This document shows positions 55,125-64,000 of a stretch of DNA of 64,000 nucleotides, in pieces. Numbering within the stretch: the stretch's first letter is position 1; every line of letters begins with the position of its first letter. The DNA lies in assembly GCA_025174535.1 (NCBI GenBank), contig JALBUN010000047.1, positions 682,001 to 746,000 of the forward strand, written 5' to 3'. The DNA is from Cantharellus purpuraceus. Lineage: Eukaryota; Basidiomycota; Agaricomycetes; Cantharellales; Hydnaceae. The position numbers were made by a program, and so were the translations under genes. The notes below the pieces were generated by a model. That model did not search any database. It was not told where the DNA came from and worked only from the letters and a program-made list of their open reading frames with translations.

Positions 55125-57192
55125 ATGGCTCTCTCTAAACGACTATTGGGACTAACGTTACTCACCGCATTCCTTCTTTCTACGTCTCTTGCAAAACGTT
55201 CAAGCGATACCCTTGTCATTCGAGTATGTGACGTCTCAGAGTACCGTGTTTCTACTGAGGTCATTGAAATCATCCCGGTTGCCAGGCGAATGACATTCAG
55301 GATACAGAGCCTGTGCGACGGCTCACAGAGCTAAAGGAAGAGCTCGAGGAGGACGCGTCGAAATTGACGCGTCAGGTGTTCTCCTGGCTCTTTCCTTTTG
55401 GCCCAGCGTGGAACTCTGTGCTAGGCACGTTCTACATCAGCTCGTTCGTCCCCGCTACACTCACAGTGCTGCATATGCTGAACGTGCGTGGCAGAGTGCC
55501 AAATATGATATTGGCTTTCATACCGGCAGAAATCAGACCGAATACGCTAAACACGATGACGGCGTTTGCGGTGCGTTCCGCGTCGTGTGACACATCATAT
55601 CATCTCAATTTGACATGCTAGACTGGCGGACTTCTTTCGGATGTGTTTTTACATCTTGTGCCACACTCGTTTCTGGGCGAGTCGCAAGGTCCTGAGGTCC
55701 GCTTTGTCCTCGTGGAGGAAAAGAGAAATATTCTCGTTGGGTTCGTGCTATTTTTGTCGTGGCATGCACCCGCTCTATCTCACACAGTGCTGATCTGCTT
55801 GCGATTATTGATATAGACTGGCGATATTTGTCGGTTTCGCAACCTTCTTCGTGAGTAAGTCACCCCATAGGTTAAGGAAACACGTGGTAATAGATTTTGG
55901 CTATGACAGGTCATGGAGAAGTCGTTGCGCGTGTTGGGTGGTGAGGACGACAGCCACTCTCACTCCCATGCACACACGCATTCGAACGACCCCGCAAATG
56001 GCGTGTCAAGTGCCCTGGATGCTCCGTCAAAGGGGGGACTTCGATCCCGTACGCCGAATGTGACACCCTCGCAGCAGCAGGCGTCATCTGATGGAGAACA
56101 GATCAATGCAACTTCAAAGCTCTCGTAAGTGCCCTTAACTACTACATAGTTATCAGCTGCTAACTCGAACCAGCGCTTACCTCAACCTCTTTGGCGACTT
56201 TGTGCACAATATCACCGATGGCCTGGCGTATGCCCATCACTTATTCTTAGCATTTTCTAATTGTGTGCTGATGCGCGTGCCAGGATGGCTGCTTCCTTTT
56301 ATTCGTCGCCTCTCATTGGTGCTACAACGACCCTAGCATGTTTTGCGCATGAAATCCCACACGAAATTGCCGACTACTCGATTTTGGTCCGATCCGGATT
56401 CACGAAGCGCCAAGCCATGCAGTCTCAGTACCTCACAGCTGTGGGAGCATTTGTGCGTCTCGTTGCGCGCCTAGCGTAGCTTCTATCTAATCGCATTACT
56501 CGATTTGGATTCCAGGTGGGGTAAGGCGCACCGGTTCTTCGGAGGATTCTTGACATTGAGGGTATCTTAGAACGTTTATGGGCATCTCGATCCACAACTA
56601 CTCGGCAGGAGATGCCAGTGCAGAGGGGGGATCTGTTATTGACCTTGCGGCAGCCTTACGTATGGATGCATCGGGTATTTTGGGGACAACGGTACAATAC
56701 GGTGACTTGGTGAGTGTAACCCTTGCCCAACTTCTGGGTGTTAGTAAGACACTAATAGGGAGCGCGCACGTTTGAATTTCTGTCTTGCCTCGTGTGTTCT
56801 GCAACACCTTCTGATACATCCTTGCATGCCGTTTCCTTCTTGTGCAGGTCATTCCGTTCGTAGCGGGAGGGTTCCTGTATATAGGTGCGGTGGCGGTTCT
56901 ACCGACGTAAGTGGGAGCTCTTCGCAGGCCTCGAGGCCATCCTGGCTTTTGGAAACGCGAATTGTAGTGGCTGACTTGGCCCGATACAGACTGTTGCAGG
57001 AGAGTAAAAGCGGGAAGCAAGCACTCCGCGAGGTATGTGGCTTGACCCTGTCATAGATGCCGCTGACAGAGCGAGTGCAGTTTGCGGCAATGGCCTTTGG
57101 GGTGGTTTGCATGTTAGCCGTGGCGTGAGTCGTTGCCAAAGTTTGATTGTTTATAATGAAAGCTCATTTCCGGCGCAGATGGAACGAATAGT
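55125..57192 (+). CDS. ZIP7/KE4-like zinc transporter
   Basis: Thirteen exons: 55125-55223, 55286-55570, 55622-55740, 55817-55850, 55910-56124, 56174-56227, 56284-56452, 56516-56520, 56571-56709, 56848-56906, 56990-57032, 57082-57125 and 57180-57192; 425 residues. A signal-like start ([17 protein letters not shown]) is followed by ZIP helices [16 protein letters not shown], a cytosolic His-rich loop ([10 protein letters not shown]) and the metal-site helices [14 protein letters not shown] and [14 protein letters not shown]. The end is [43 protein letters not shown]. This is the LIV-1/KE4 branch, which moves zinc from ER or Golgi to cytosol. Exon 8 is only GTGGG; without it the frame fails between TAVGAF and TFMGISI. 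Exon 2 could instead begin at 55301. Confidence 0.92.
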
Positions 57193-57615
57193 CGATTGAT
57201 GATAGAGCCTAATTGGATGCGCGGCTAACAGGCTGGATTAAGTTCCGGATCAGTGACAGTCAGGCATGGCAAAAAGGAGGCAAGGCGACAGTGTCGAGCA
57301 GGGTTTGCATGATGCGATACCGGTGGGGGGTGTTTTGGGGTGGAACTTCGCGAAGAGAGAGTAGCATTAGCATTCCTTTTTCATGATACAAACTCGTCAT
57401 TCTAGAGGACACGCACGTTCGTCGGCTTGGCGGCGACCCGCGGACTTTTGGGCTGCTCGAGAAAAAATACAAATAAATCTGGAAAAAAAGAAAATTGAAA
57501 GTGACGCATCATCATCGACGTTTGAACGACCCTTGCATTTCCCCCTTCGTCTCTCCAAGCTGGATAATCGCGTTCTCTCTCCTTCCCCCACCACGCTCAC
57601 CACGACAAATACTAC
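57193..57615. other. Spacer and promoter of the Nudix gene
   Basis: 3' end of the ZIP gene and upstream region of the Nudix gene, with the pyrimidine-rich CTCTCTCCTTCCCCCACC shortly before the ATG at 57616. No other gene. Confidence 0.4.
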
Positions 57616-58261
57616 ATGGGCAAGAAAGACGCCCCGCGGCCGCGGGTCGTATGCTGCGCCATCCCCGTCGCGCGCACAGCGGGCAAGATCCTCCTCGTCA
57701 CCTCCCGCAAGCGCGACGACCGCTGGGTGTGTGAGTACCCTCTGCGTTCGGCGGGCCTCAGACGTTGCATGCTCACTCCCATTTCCTGCAGTCCCAAAAG
57801 GCGGCTGGGAGCCGACGGACAGAACGCTGGAGGCGGCGGCGCAGCGGGAAGCCATCGAAGAAGGTCCGGGCTCTTTGTTCTTTGTGCGCCTTGCGCCGCA
57901 ACCTCATATGACCCTCCCTCTCGTCCGCCTCTGATTTACCCCTCACTTCCCCCCCCTCTCCCCCCTCTCTCTCTCTCCCCTTTTGCCCTCTCGCCACCCG
58001 AAACGCTCCCCCCTCATGTGCGCTTCTTTCCACACAGCCGGCGTGCACGGCACGATCTCGCGCTTTATTGTCACCATCCCCAGCAGCACCGCCACGTACC
58101 ACTTTTACGAGCTCGACGTCACGGCGACGCAGGAGCAGTGGCCAGAGTCGAATGAGCGGCGACGCGAGTGGGTCGACTTTGCCGAGGCGTACAGGCGGTG
58201 CTCGTGGAAGCCCGAGCTGGCGCAGGCCCTGCTCATGGCGAGCTTTGCGCCGAAGAGATAG
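57616..58261 (+). CDS. Nudix hydrolase, diphosphoinositol-polyphosphate type
   Basis: Exons 57616-57730, 57792-57863 and 58038-58261 give 136 residues. The Nudix box is complete, GGWEPTDRTLEAAAQREAIEEAGV (G-x5-E-x7-REUxEExGU), with the usual WVFPKGGW before it and ARTAGKILLVTSRKRDDRWV at the N-terminus. Size and layout match the Aps1/DIPP group, which hydrolyses diphosphoinositol polyphosphates and dinucleoside polyphosphates. The second intron interrupts the box between EE and AG and is 174 bp, about three times the local norm, with a long CT-rich tract and an unusual GTCCGG donor. Confidence 0.9.
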
Positions 58262-58690
58262 GAGGGGGCACGTTGAGCGAGAGGGGCGCCATGGGAGGGG
58301 CGGGGGGGGAGGGGTCGTCGGCGACGTTGTCCTCCGATGGACGACGGCCTTGCCACCGTCCTTGCCGTGCACCTCGTCGGCTCCGCCATGGCTTCGCAGC
58401 TGTATACCCCCCGCTCATACGCTTACACCTGGCGCATACACCCAGACACACACACAGACACACTCACGTCCCGCACAGCAGCGAGCGAGACAAGACGAAG
58501 AATATCGCACATGAGACCCCACACTTGTCACCGTATGATTTCTAGAACGTAGTACCAAGTAAATAGCTCGTCCGGCCTGCACTTTGGGCGTCGTAATATT
58601 TGCATTCCCATCCTCGTCGCATTGTTTCGCGCTAAATTATCCCAATAGTTGCAAAAAGGAAAATAAACGTAATAACACAAACGTATTGAA

Positions 58691-59904
58691 TCACTGCTCC
58701 TCGTCGCTCTCCTCCTCTCCGTGCACATCCATCAAACCTTTTCCTCCGTCCCAATCGCGGTCCCAAGGAGCCTTTCCTGACGAATACGCATCTGAATAAA
58801 GCAAGGGATGACCTGGCCCCAAAATCATGCGTGCCCGATCCAGCCGCGACAGAAGAGCGGCCTTGTGGTCCAGTAATGACTGGATATGTTCAATCGCTAT
58901 GGCAGAGCCGTGAGAACTAATAAGTGGGCCCCACCGAGATATGCGCACTTACTTTTCTGCAGCACGACACTCTCACTTCTCGGCCCGGCTCTGCCATCCA
59001 CCTTCTCCCCGTCCTCGCCTTTTCCCCGCTTCCTCCGTCCCGCGCCGCTCCCTCCCTCAGCACCGCCGTTCCCCGCGCTCCCGCTCCCGCTCCCCTCCTC
59101 GTCGGCCCGGATGGCCTCCTGGAGCGCAGGCACCGTCTCGCACAGCGCCTCGTACCCACGCCGGATATTCGCACGCCGCTTCTGCTCGCTCTGGATGTGG
59201 TTGGCCTTTTTCTGCTGTGCGGAGAGGAGGGTCGTCTTGGACTGCAGAGGGGGTGACGAGGGCGATGCACAGGGGGGGTCGGTGGCGGAGGTGCTGGGGC
59301 CGTCGGGGTAGTGGGAGGTGCGGGCACGTTTGGAGGGGCTGGGCCGTGGGGTGGTGGTGTGTGAGTGGGCGTTTGAGGGGGGGGAGTGGGGGACATGGTG
59401 GTGCTGGTGGTGGTGGACGGTGCTGCGCAAGGCAGAGGGGATTGCATATGGATTCGAGGGACCCTGTGCAGGGGCAATCGGTCGGTGGTTATGCTGGTGT
59501 TGTTGCGGCTGCTGTTGCGGCTGCTGCTGCTGTTGTTGTATTTGGGGCGCCACAAACCGGGTTGGCGGATGGAGGGCAATAAGCTCCTTTGTCGCCTTTG
59601 ACAATGCGTCTGTGCCTTCTGCATGTGGGATAGGCAGCCCCAGTTGTGTGTACATTTGCCATTCTGCACTCGCGTCTCCTACGCCGGGCACCGACCCTGC
59701 CGCGTCCACGTCTGGGACAGACAGGGTGTTGAGGAATGCGTTGAAAGCGTGGTGCTCGCTCTGGGTCAGCAACGAGGACGATGGGGAAGACATGGACATG
59801 GACATGGACAAAGACGGCGGTGGCGACGGCGGCGACACTGGTGAGCGATGCTGAGCGACGCGGGAAAGGAGCATGTGATTGGACGTGACCCCACGGACGT
59901 CCAT
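58691..59904 (-). CDS. bHLH transcription factor resembling MLX
   Basis: Minus-strand exons 59904-58953 and 58896-58691 give 385 residues. The basic region and helix 1 read KKANHIQSEQKRRANIRRGYEALCETVP, with the H5-E9-R13 pattern that recognises CACGTG-type E-boxes. Helix 2 is SVVLQKTIEHIQSLLDHKAALLSRL, similar to Max-like protein X. The loop is unusually long, about 45 residues rich in Gly, Ser and Lys. The N-terminal 230 residues are low complexity (poly-Gln QQQQQQPQQQPQQ, His runs, Pro/Ser), typical of activation regions. The intron splits just before helix 2 (K-T). The start may instead be the Met 10 codons in (59874). Fungal relatives include regulators of metabolism and lipid synthesis; target genes unknown. 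Confidence 0.87.
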
Positions 59905-60311
59905 ACCTTATATAAAGGGCGGAAAATCGGCCTTCTTCAAGACTTTCTTACTGCCATGCCACCAGAGCGCCCCTGGTGCCCTGCGTTTCCACTCGCATTG
60001 ACGCGTCAGCATGCGCGGCAGTTCTCCTTCAGACGCTGATGAAAACTCTCGCATTCCACAAGCGATGTCTTCTGGGCACATGCTACAACTCAGATCGTGT
60101 CTCACTTTCTTCTTACGCGCCGCACCACGGCACTCTAACGTCTCATCATTGGCACTGGCGATGAGAGCCGCAATAGTCTGCAGCACATGCCGTCTGTATA
60201 GTCGGAGATGCCCGGGTGGGTCAATGAGGTACACCATCAAGCATGTCGCAGGTCTTGCACCTCTCCTCACCCCGTTTCCAGGGCCCAATCAAGAATGGCA
60301 CCGTAATGCAC
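59905..60311. other. Upstream region of the bHLH gene / 3' side of RFC3
   Basis: TATATAAAGGGCGG at 59910-59923 lies just outside the bHLH start but in plus orientation. An open minus-strand frame (59908-60288) has no domain and is probably untranslated sequence after RFC3. Confidence 0.4.
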
Positions 60312-61962
60312 TCAATCAAATCCAGTCAGATCTATCCCATACATGAAATGCTACCAGCGCAAAGCTGTCAGTCATCATCGTCCCATGAAACGCGAGGCCA
60401 CGACATACCTTGTACAAACTCATCACCTTGATCACCCACGCCTCCAGATGGAAGATTTTCTTGCTTCCCAAGCGCATTCGAGCCTCCTGCATTGACGCCG
60501 TAAAGCCAAAGACAGATGCGAAGAGTCCGATCCAACATACGTATATTGCAGCCCAGTGCATGATATCTGCCTTGAGGCTCTCATCCGCACGCTCTACCAC
60601 CCGGTCGGCCACAGTCTACACCCCATCAAACACTGAGCGGTTGGGCTCCTTACCACTCACCTTCAGAATGGTTGTGGGTGGTATGCAGTGCGCCAATAGC
60701 TCGTACAATTTTGCACGCACGTCCATCACGCGCTGTGGCGTCTGCTCTTGTATAATCAGGTCCGCGACCTTGTGACAGTACGTCTCCCAGTCCGGCTTCG
60801 CAATCGACAAATCCCCCGTCAAGTCCGGCCTGTGCAAGCCCGTGATTGTGAGAGCGTGGGCATTAGAAGGAGAAGAAGCACTTGCGACTGCATCTTCAGC
60901 GCCTCCAGCACGAGAATCGCCTTACGCATGTTGCCATTGGAGTCTTTAATTATCTCTGCGGCAGCTTCAGGAGGAAGGTCGAAACGCTCCTTCTTAGCCA
61001 CATACGCGAGCACGACCTCCATCTGCACATGAAAGACAGGCCACGTGAATAAGAACGGTCTTGTGAGAACCGCTGGGATATAGGCACCTCTTCTGCTGTG
61101 GGCGCTGCGACCCGAATTAGAAGACATCGGCTTTTGATGGGGGCGATGAGCTTGCTCGTGCTATTGGCACAAAGGATGATCCGCATGTTTGTCATGTATT
61201 TTTCCATTGTACGGCGTAGCGCTGCTTGGGCATCGCGTGTCAATGAATCAGCCTCGTTGATGATGACCACTGGTGATGACATGTGCAGCTTCAGTCCATA
61301 CGATGCGATCAGTCCGAGGAAGCAGTGACGTGCCTTTGAACCGCTGTTTGGCGTTCAGGTCAACTTGCTGTGTTTGCGCTATCTCCTTCAGAATCTCCTG
61401 AATGACCACCCGGTCGTATATCCCCACATCACTACGCAGCTCATATCACGACGTGTGTCCCGCAGCATGATACGACACACACCTTGGGGTAATCTCAATA
61501 TGAAAATTGCTCTGTACGATATTCACGTCGAGCTTCCGCTTCGATGGCGTCATGAACACCCGTTGGTCAATTTTGAGCTATCGGACCACCACCGTCGTCG
61601 TGTTTGCGTCAGCATCAGATTACGGCGAGAAGCGACGGGCGCGCGCACCTTCTCGACGCCTGCCCCGAAGAGCTGTCGCAACGTCGCCGTAATGCGTGTT
61701 TTCTTCCCTGCGCCGCTCGGCCCATAGAAAAGCATGTGCGGAAAGTCCCCCGACCCCGCCTAGAAATAACACACCATGTCAGCCTGGGACGGAAAACAAA
61801 AGGTATAACCCAGACAAACATACGAGAGAGGTCAGGCGTGCAGAGAGATCACTGTGATAATGCAAATCCGCCAACGTCCTCGGGCGGTACTGGAAACGGC
61901 TAGGCAATCGTTTATCGAATACTTTTAACCGTCAAACTCACCTTGTCAACCCAGAGAGACAT
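60312..61962 (-). CDS. RFC3: Replication factor C subunit 3 (clamp loader)
   Basis: Eleven minus-strand exons: 61962-61942, 61889-61824, 61759-61649, 61577-61483, 61431-61334, 61269-61088, 61022-60886, 60829-60661, 60615-60541, 60486-60409 and 60350-60312; 356 residues, the usual length of this subunit. It starts MSLWVDKYRPRTLADLHYH, has Walker A GPSGAGKKT (42-50), Walker B-like VVIINEAD (131-138), LTRDAQAALRRTMEKYM, the SRC motif in IKSRCLLIRV and ends YKHFMYGIDLTGFD. It corresponds to human RFC3/yeast Rfc5, part of the complex that loads PCNA in DNA replication and checkpoint clamps. Introns 61270-61333 (GCACGT) and 60830-60885 (GCAAGT) use GC donors; frame requires both. Confidence 0.94.
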
Positions 61963-62286
61963 GGCCGCGCGAAATGTGTAGGGTGAGGTGTGTAAGACGG
62001 TGGAAGTACCTAATAAAGTCACGCCCCGTCGGTGACAACGCGTCATGTCACCCATTGAGTCGCGCACATGAGGAAGCAGTGAATAAAAACCTCATCCTAG
62101 TCCACGACAAAGCCAAGATTAATCGAAACCTCCTTTTTTGAAGTCGCTGCACCCGTATTGGTTGCAGTCGGCATTTCATACTAAAAAAAAATTGGGCAAT
62201 ACAGCACAGTAGAATGATACAGGTCTTCTGCTAAAATAAGTAGACGGGGAAAATCCCTGTATAGAGTAATGCACCAAGCCAGTCAG
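61963..62286. other. Spacer between RFC3 and the tail-anchored protein gene
   Basis: Upstream region of RFC3 (minus) and 3' region of the next gene. An A run lies at about 62182-62190. No gene seen. Confidence 0.4.
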
Positions 62287-63715
62287 CTACGTCAGACCGC
62301 CAGCTGCCATCTTGACAGCATCCGCGACAGCTCTACGAATCTCCGCCCACCACCCTGCTTTCAACCGACGCCTAGCCTCCTCCGCTGCATTCCTGCGCGG
62401 CTGGGCGACAATCGACGCAGACACTCCCCCCCCGAGCACGCGCAGCCGTCGCCGTCGCAGGCGCAGCACAAACGACACCACAGGGACAAGAAACATGATC
62501 ACCAGGAACGTCAGGTTCGACTTTGTCAAGTGTGGCAAGAGGGAGGTTTTCATCAGCGTCAACAATGACGGTGCGGAGATGGCTGACACCGGCATTTGCG
62601 GTGCAGACAGAGGGGTGGGAAGCGGGGTGGCGCTTCGTGATTGCCGTCGAGCGATGGCGGTGGATAGACCTGGCCGAGACTGGGCAGGGCTCGGTGTGCG
62701 AGGGGTAGTGGGCGTGAGAGACATAAGTGACGAAGGGAGACCATGCGGACGGGGCGTGAGTGGCACTGCAGTGTGCGTAGAGGTGGAGGAGGTAGATGTA
62801 ATCGAAGGAGACGGAGACGGAGCACGACCATTGAGGGGTTTGGGTGTAGGCGTGCGGCTAGAAGAAGGGGAAAACTGGATTTTCCGCTGTCGTTCCCGCG
62901 CTTCCTCGATGCAAGTCAAGTGCTGTGCATGGAGCACCTGCAGCGACTGGACGAGGTACTATAGCCGCCGTTTAGGGGGAACACCGACATGATGATATGA
63001 GACAGCGTACCATCCGTCTATCCTGGGGCAATTCGCTCTCATATTGGAGGAATTCTCGTGCATAATCCCAGTCCTCCAGCCTCGGAAGAACGTGAAGACA
63101 ATACAACTCCAAAACCTTTTCATACCCCTCAGCGTCTTCTTTTGCCTGATTCTCCTCCTTGGAAGTGTCATAACCGGAATGGTTCCGGCGGGACAGCCAC
63201 TCCTCAACTATCTCACGACCAACTTGTACACAGTCGAGCTTGACGGAGGCAAGGACGAGCGCCACGAGAATCTGAGACGGAAGGAACTCCGAATTTGGTT
63301 TTCCCCTGGCGGTAGGGGTGAACAACTGCAGGGACCGGGCATGCATCGTTGCGACGAGGGATGGTGGCGTGAGCTGCAGCACCGAATGCAACGACTCGGG
63401 CAGCGTCTGTTTCGGTGGCGCAGAAGTATACAACGTTGTTTCCAGCGTGATTCGCAGAATGTCCCATTTCCGTCGGTGAGAGCTTAGAGAGTCAAGAGTA
63501 GAAGAAACGGGAGGTTGCAAGTTTGAAAAAGCAGATAGAAGGAGGGATTGAGTGAGTGTGACATCGCGCTGTAGGAATGCGCGGGCGGCTCTAGGGTACA
63601 AGGAACGAAGGGTGGCAACAGCACTCTTCGACGGTGGACTTTTCCTTGCATGCATTGGAAGCGTGGACACCTTGGAAGTCGGTGGAACCGTCATGGTCGC
63701 TGTACTCGTTGGCAT
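62287..63715 (-). CDS. Tail-anchored helical protein, possibly PEX26-type peroxin
   Basis: Minus-strand exons 63715-63011 and 62958-62287 give 458 residues. The N-terminal 260 residues are helical and free of obvious motifs (AVATLRSLYPRAARAFLQRD, KWDILRITLETTLY, QILVALVLASVKLDCVQVG, YEKVLELYCLHVLPRLEDWDYAREFL, VLHAQHLTCIEEARERQ). A Ser/Pro/Thr-rich linker follows, then one membrane segment (NLTFLVIMFLVPVVSFVLRL) flanked by RRRRLR. This layout fits PEX26/Pex15 peroxins, which anchor the Pex1-Pex6 ATPase on peroxisomes, but no diagnostic motif proves it. The start ATG at 63715 is the first in a frame open further upstream without ATG. Confidence 0.65.
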
Positions 63716-64000
63716 GTTGGTTGTGGACAAAGTCAACGTTGACCCTAAGCTGCCGGCTTTTGCTGAAACCGGTGGTGACCCACGGATATATTTGCATTAC
63801 GTAATGCCCGATCCACAGCTCGTGATTTTCCAATCATAGAGGAGGCAGACCGGAAACGGGGTTGCGGCACACACCATTTCGAAACTCGTTCTTTTCAAAA
63901 TCTGGCTTTGCTTGCAAATTGCACGTCAAGTGTGGTTTTTTCCCTCTGCTGAGCCTTTATCCTAATTTGCATGTCAACGTTCGGGCCCAACATCAACTTC
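63716..64000. other. Right-edge upstream region
   Basis: Probable promoter of the minus-strand gene at 62287-63715. No further gene is visible before the window ends. Confidence 0.4.

Noticed and set aside
1..64000. CRISPR arrays, bacterial operons, rRNA genes
   Set aside because: No regularly spaced repeats of CRISPR type and no rRNA-like sequence; the spliced eukaryotic gene structures rule out a prokaryotic source.

Overview
The window looks like a piece of a basidiomycete (Agaricomycete-type) nuclear genome. Most genes are cut into many exons by introns of about 45-65 bp, often with very small exons, and the families are typical of mushroom-forming fungi (F-box proteins, a tandem seven-transmembrane family, a pair of secreted-protein paralogues, gypsy retroelements). 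No prokaryotic, organellar or rRNA signal was seen. I joined exons by hand from GT..AG (sometimes GC..AG) sites and reading frame; the species cannot be named from sequence alone.

Layout. 1-6.9 kb is a nest of decayed Ty3/gypsy elements and LTRs. 8.8-15.1 kb holds a tandem family of seven-transmembrane proteins: intact copy, pseudogene with a solo LTR in it, intact copy. 15.3-24.4 kb is gene-dense: a zinc-finger-like basic protein and a disordered nuclear-type protein facing each other across 35 bp, a membrane-anchored calcineurin-like phosphatase, a Q/H-rich protein and a Bsd2/NDFIP-type ubiquitin-ligase adaptor. 24.8-27.8 kb carries two paralogues of an uncharacterised small secreted protein; one has lost its signal peptide and both cysteines. 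28.4-35.8 kb is gene-poor and contains two old tandem duplications. One F-box gene sits at 35.8-36.9 kb. 36.9-43.7 kb is again gene-poor with a tandem repeat.

From 43.7 kb to the right end the window is compact: a tiny secreted cysteine-rich peptide, an STK16/Env7-like kinase, a short PI-specific phospholipase C, a DJ-1/PfpI protein, a C3HC/Rsm1 zinc-finger protein, an HD-domain hydrolase divergent from a ZIP7-like zinc transporter, a Nudix hydrolase, an MLX-like bHLH factor, the RFC3 clamp-loader subunit and a tail-anchored protein that may be a PEX26-type peroxin.

The genes do not form an obvious pathway cluster. The main biological interest lies in gene structure (a 5-nt exon, a 10-nt exon, conserved 16- and 17-nt exons, three GC-AG introns), the cysteine-less secreted paralogue, the small cysteine-rich peptide, and retroelement decay in which every in-frame stop found is TGA, as expected from C-to-T change at CpG. 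I found no convincing new multi-gene system.
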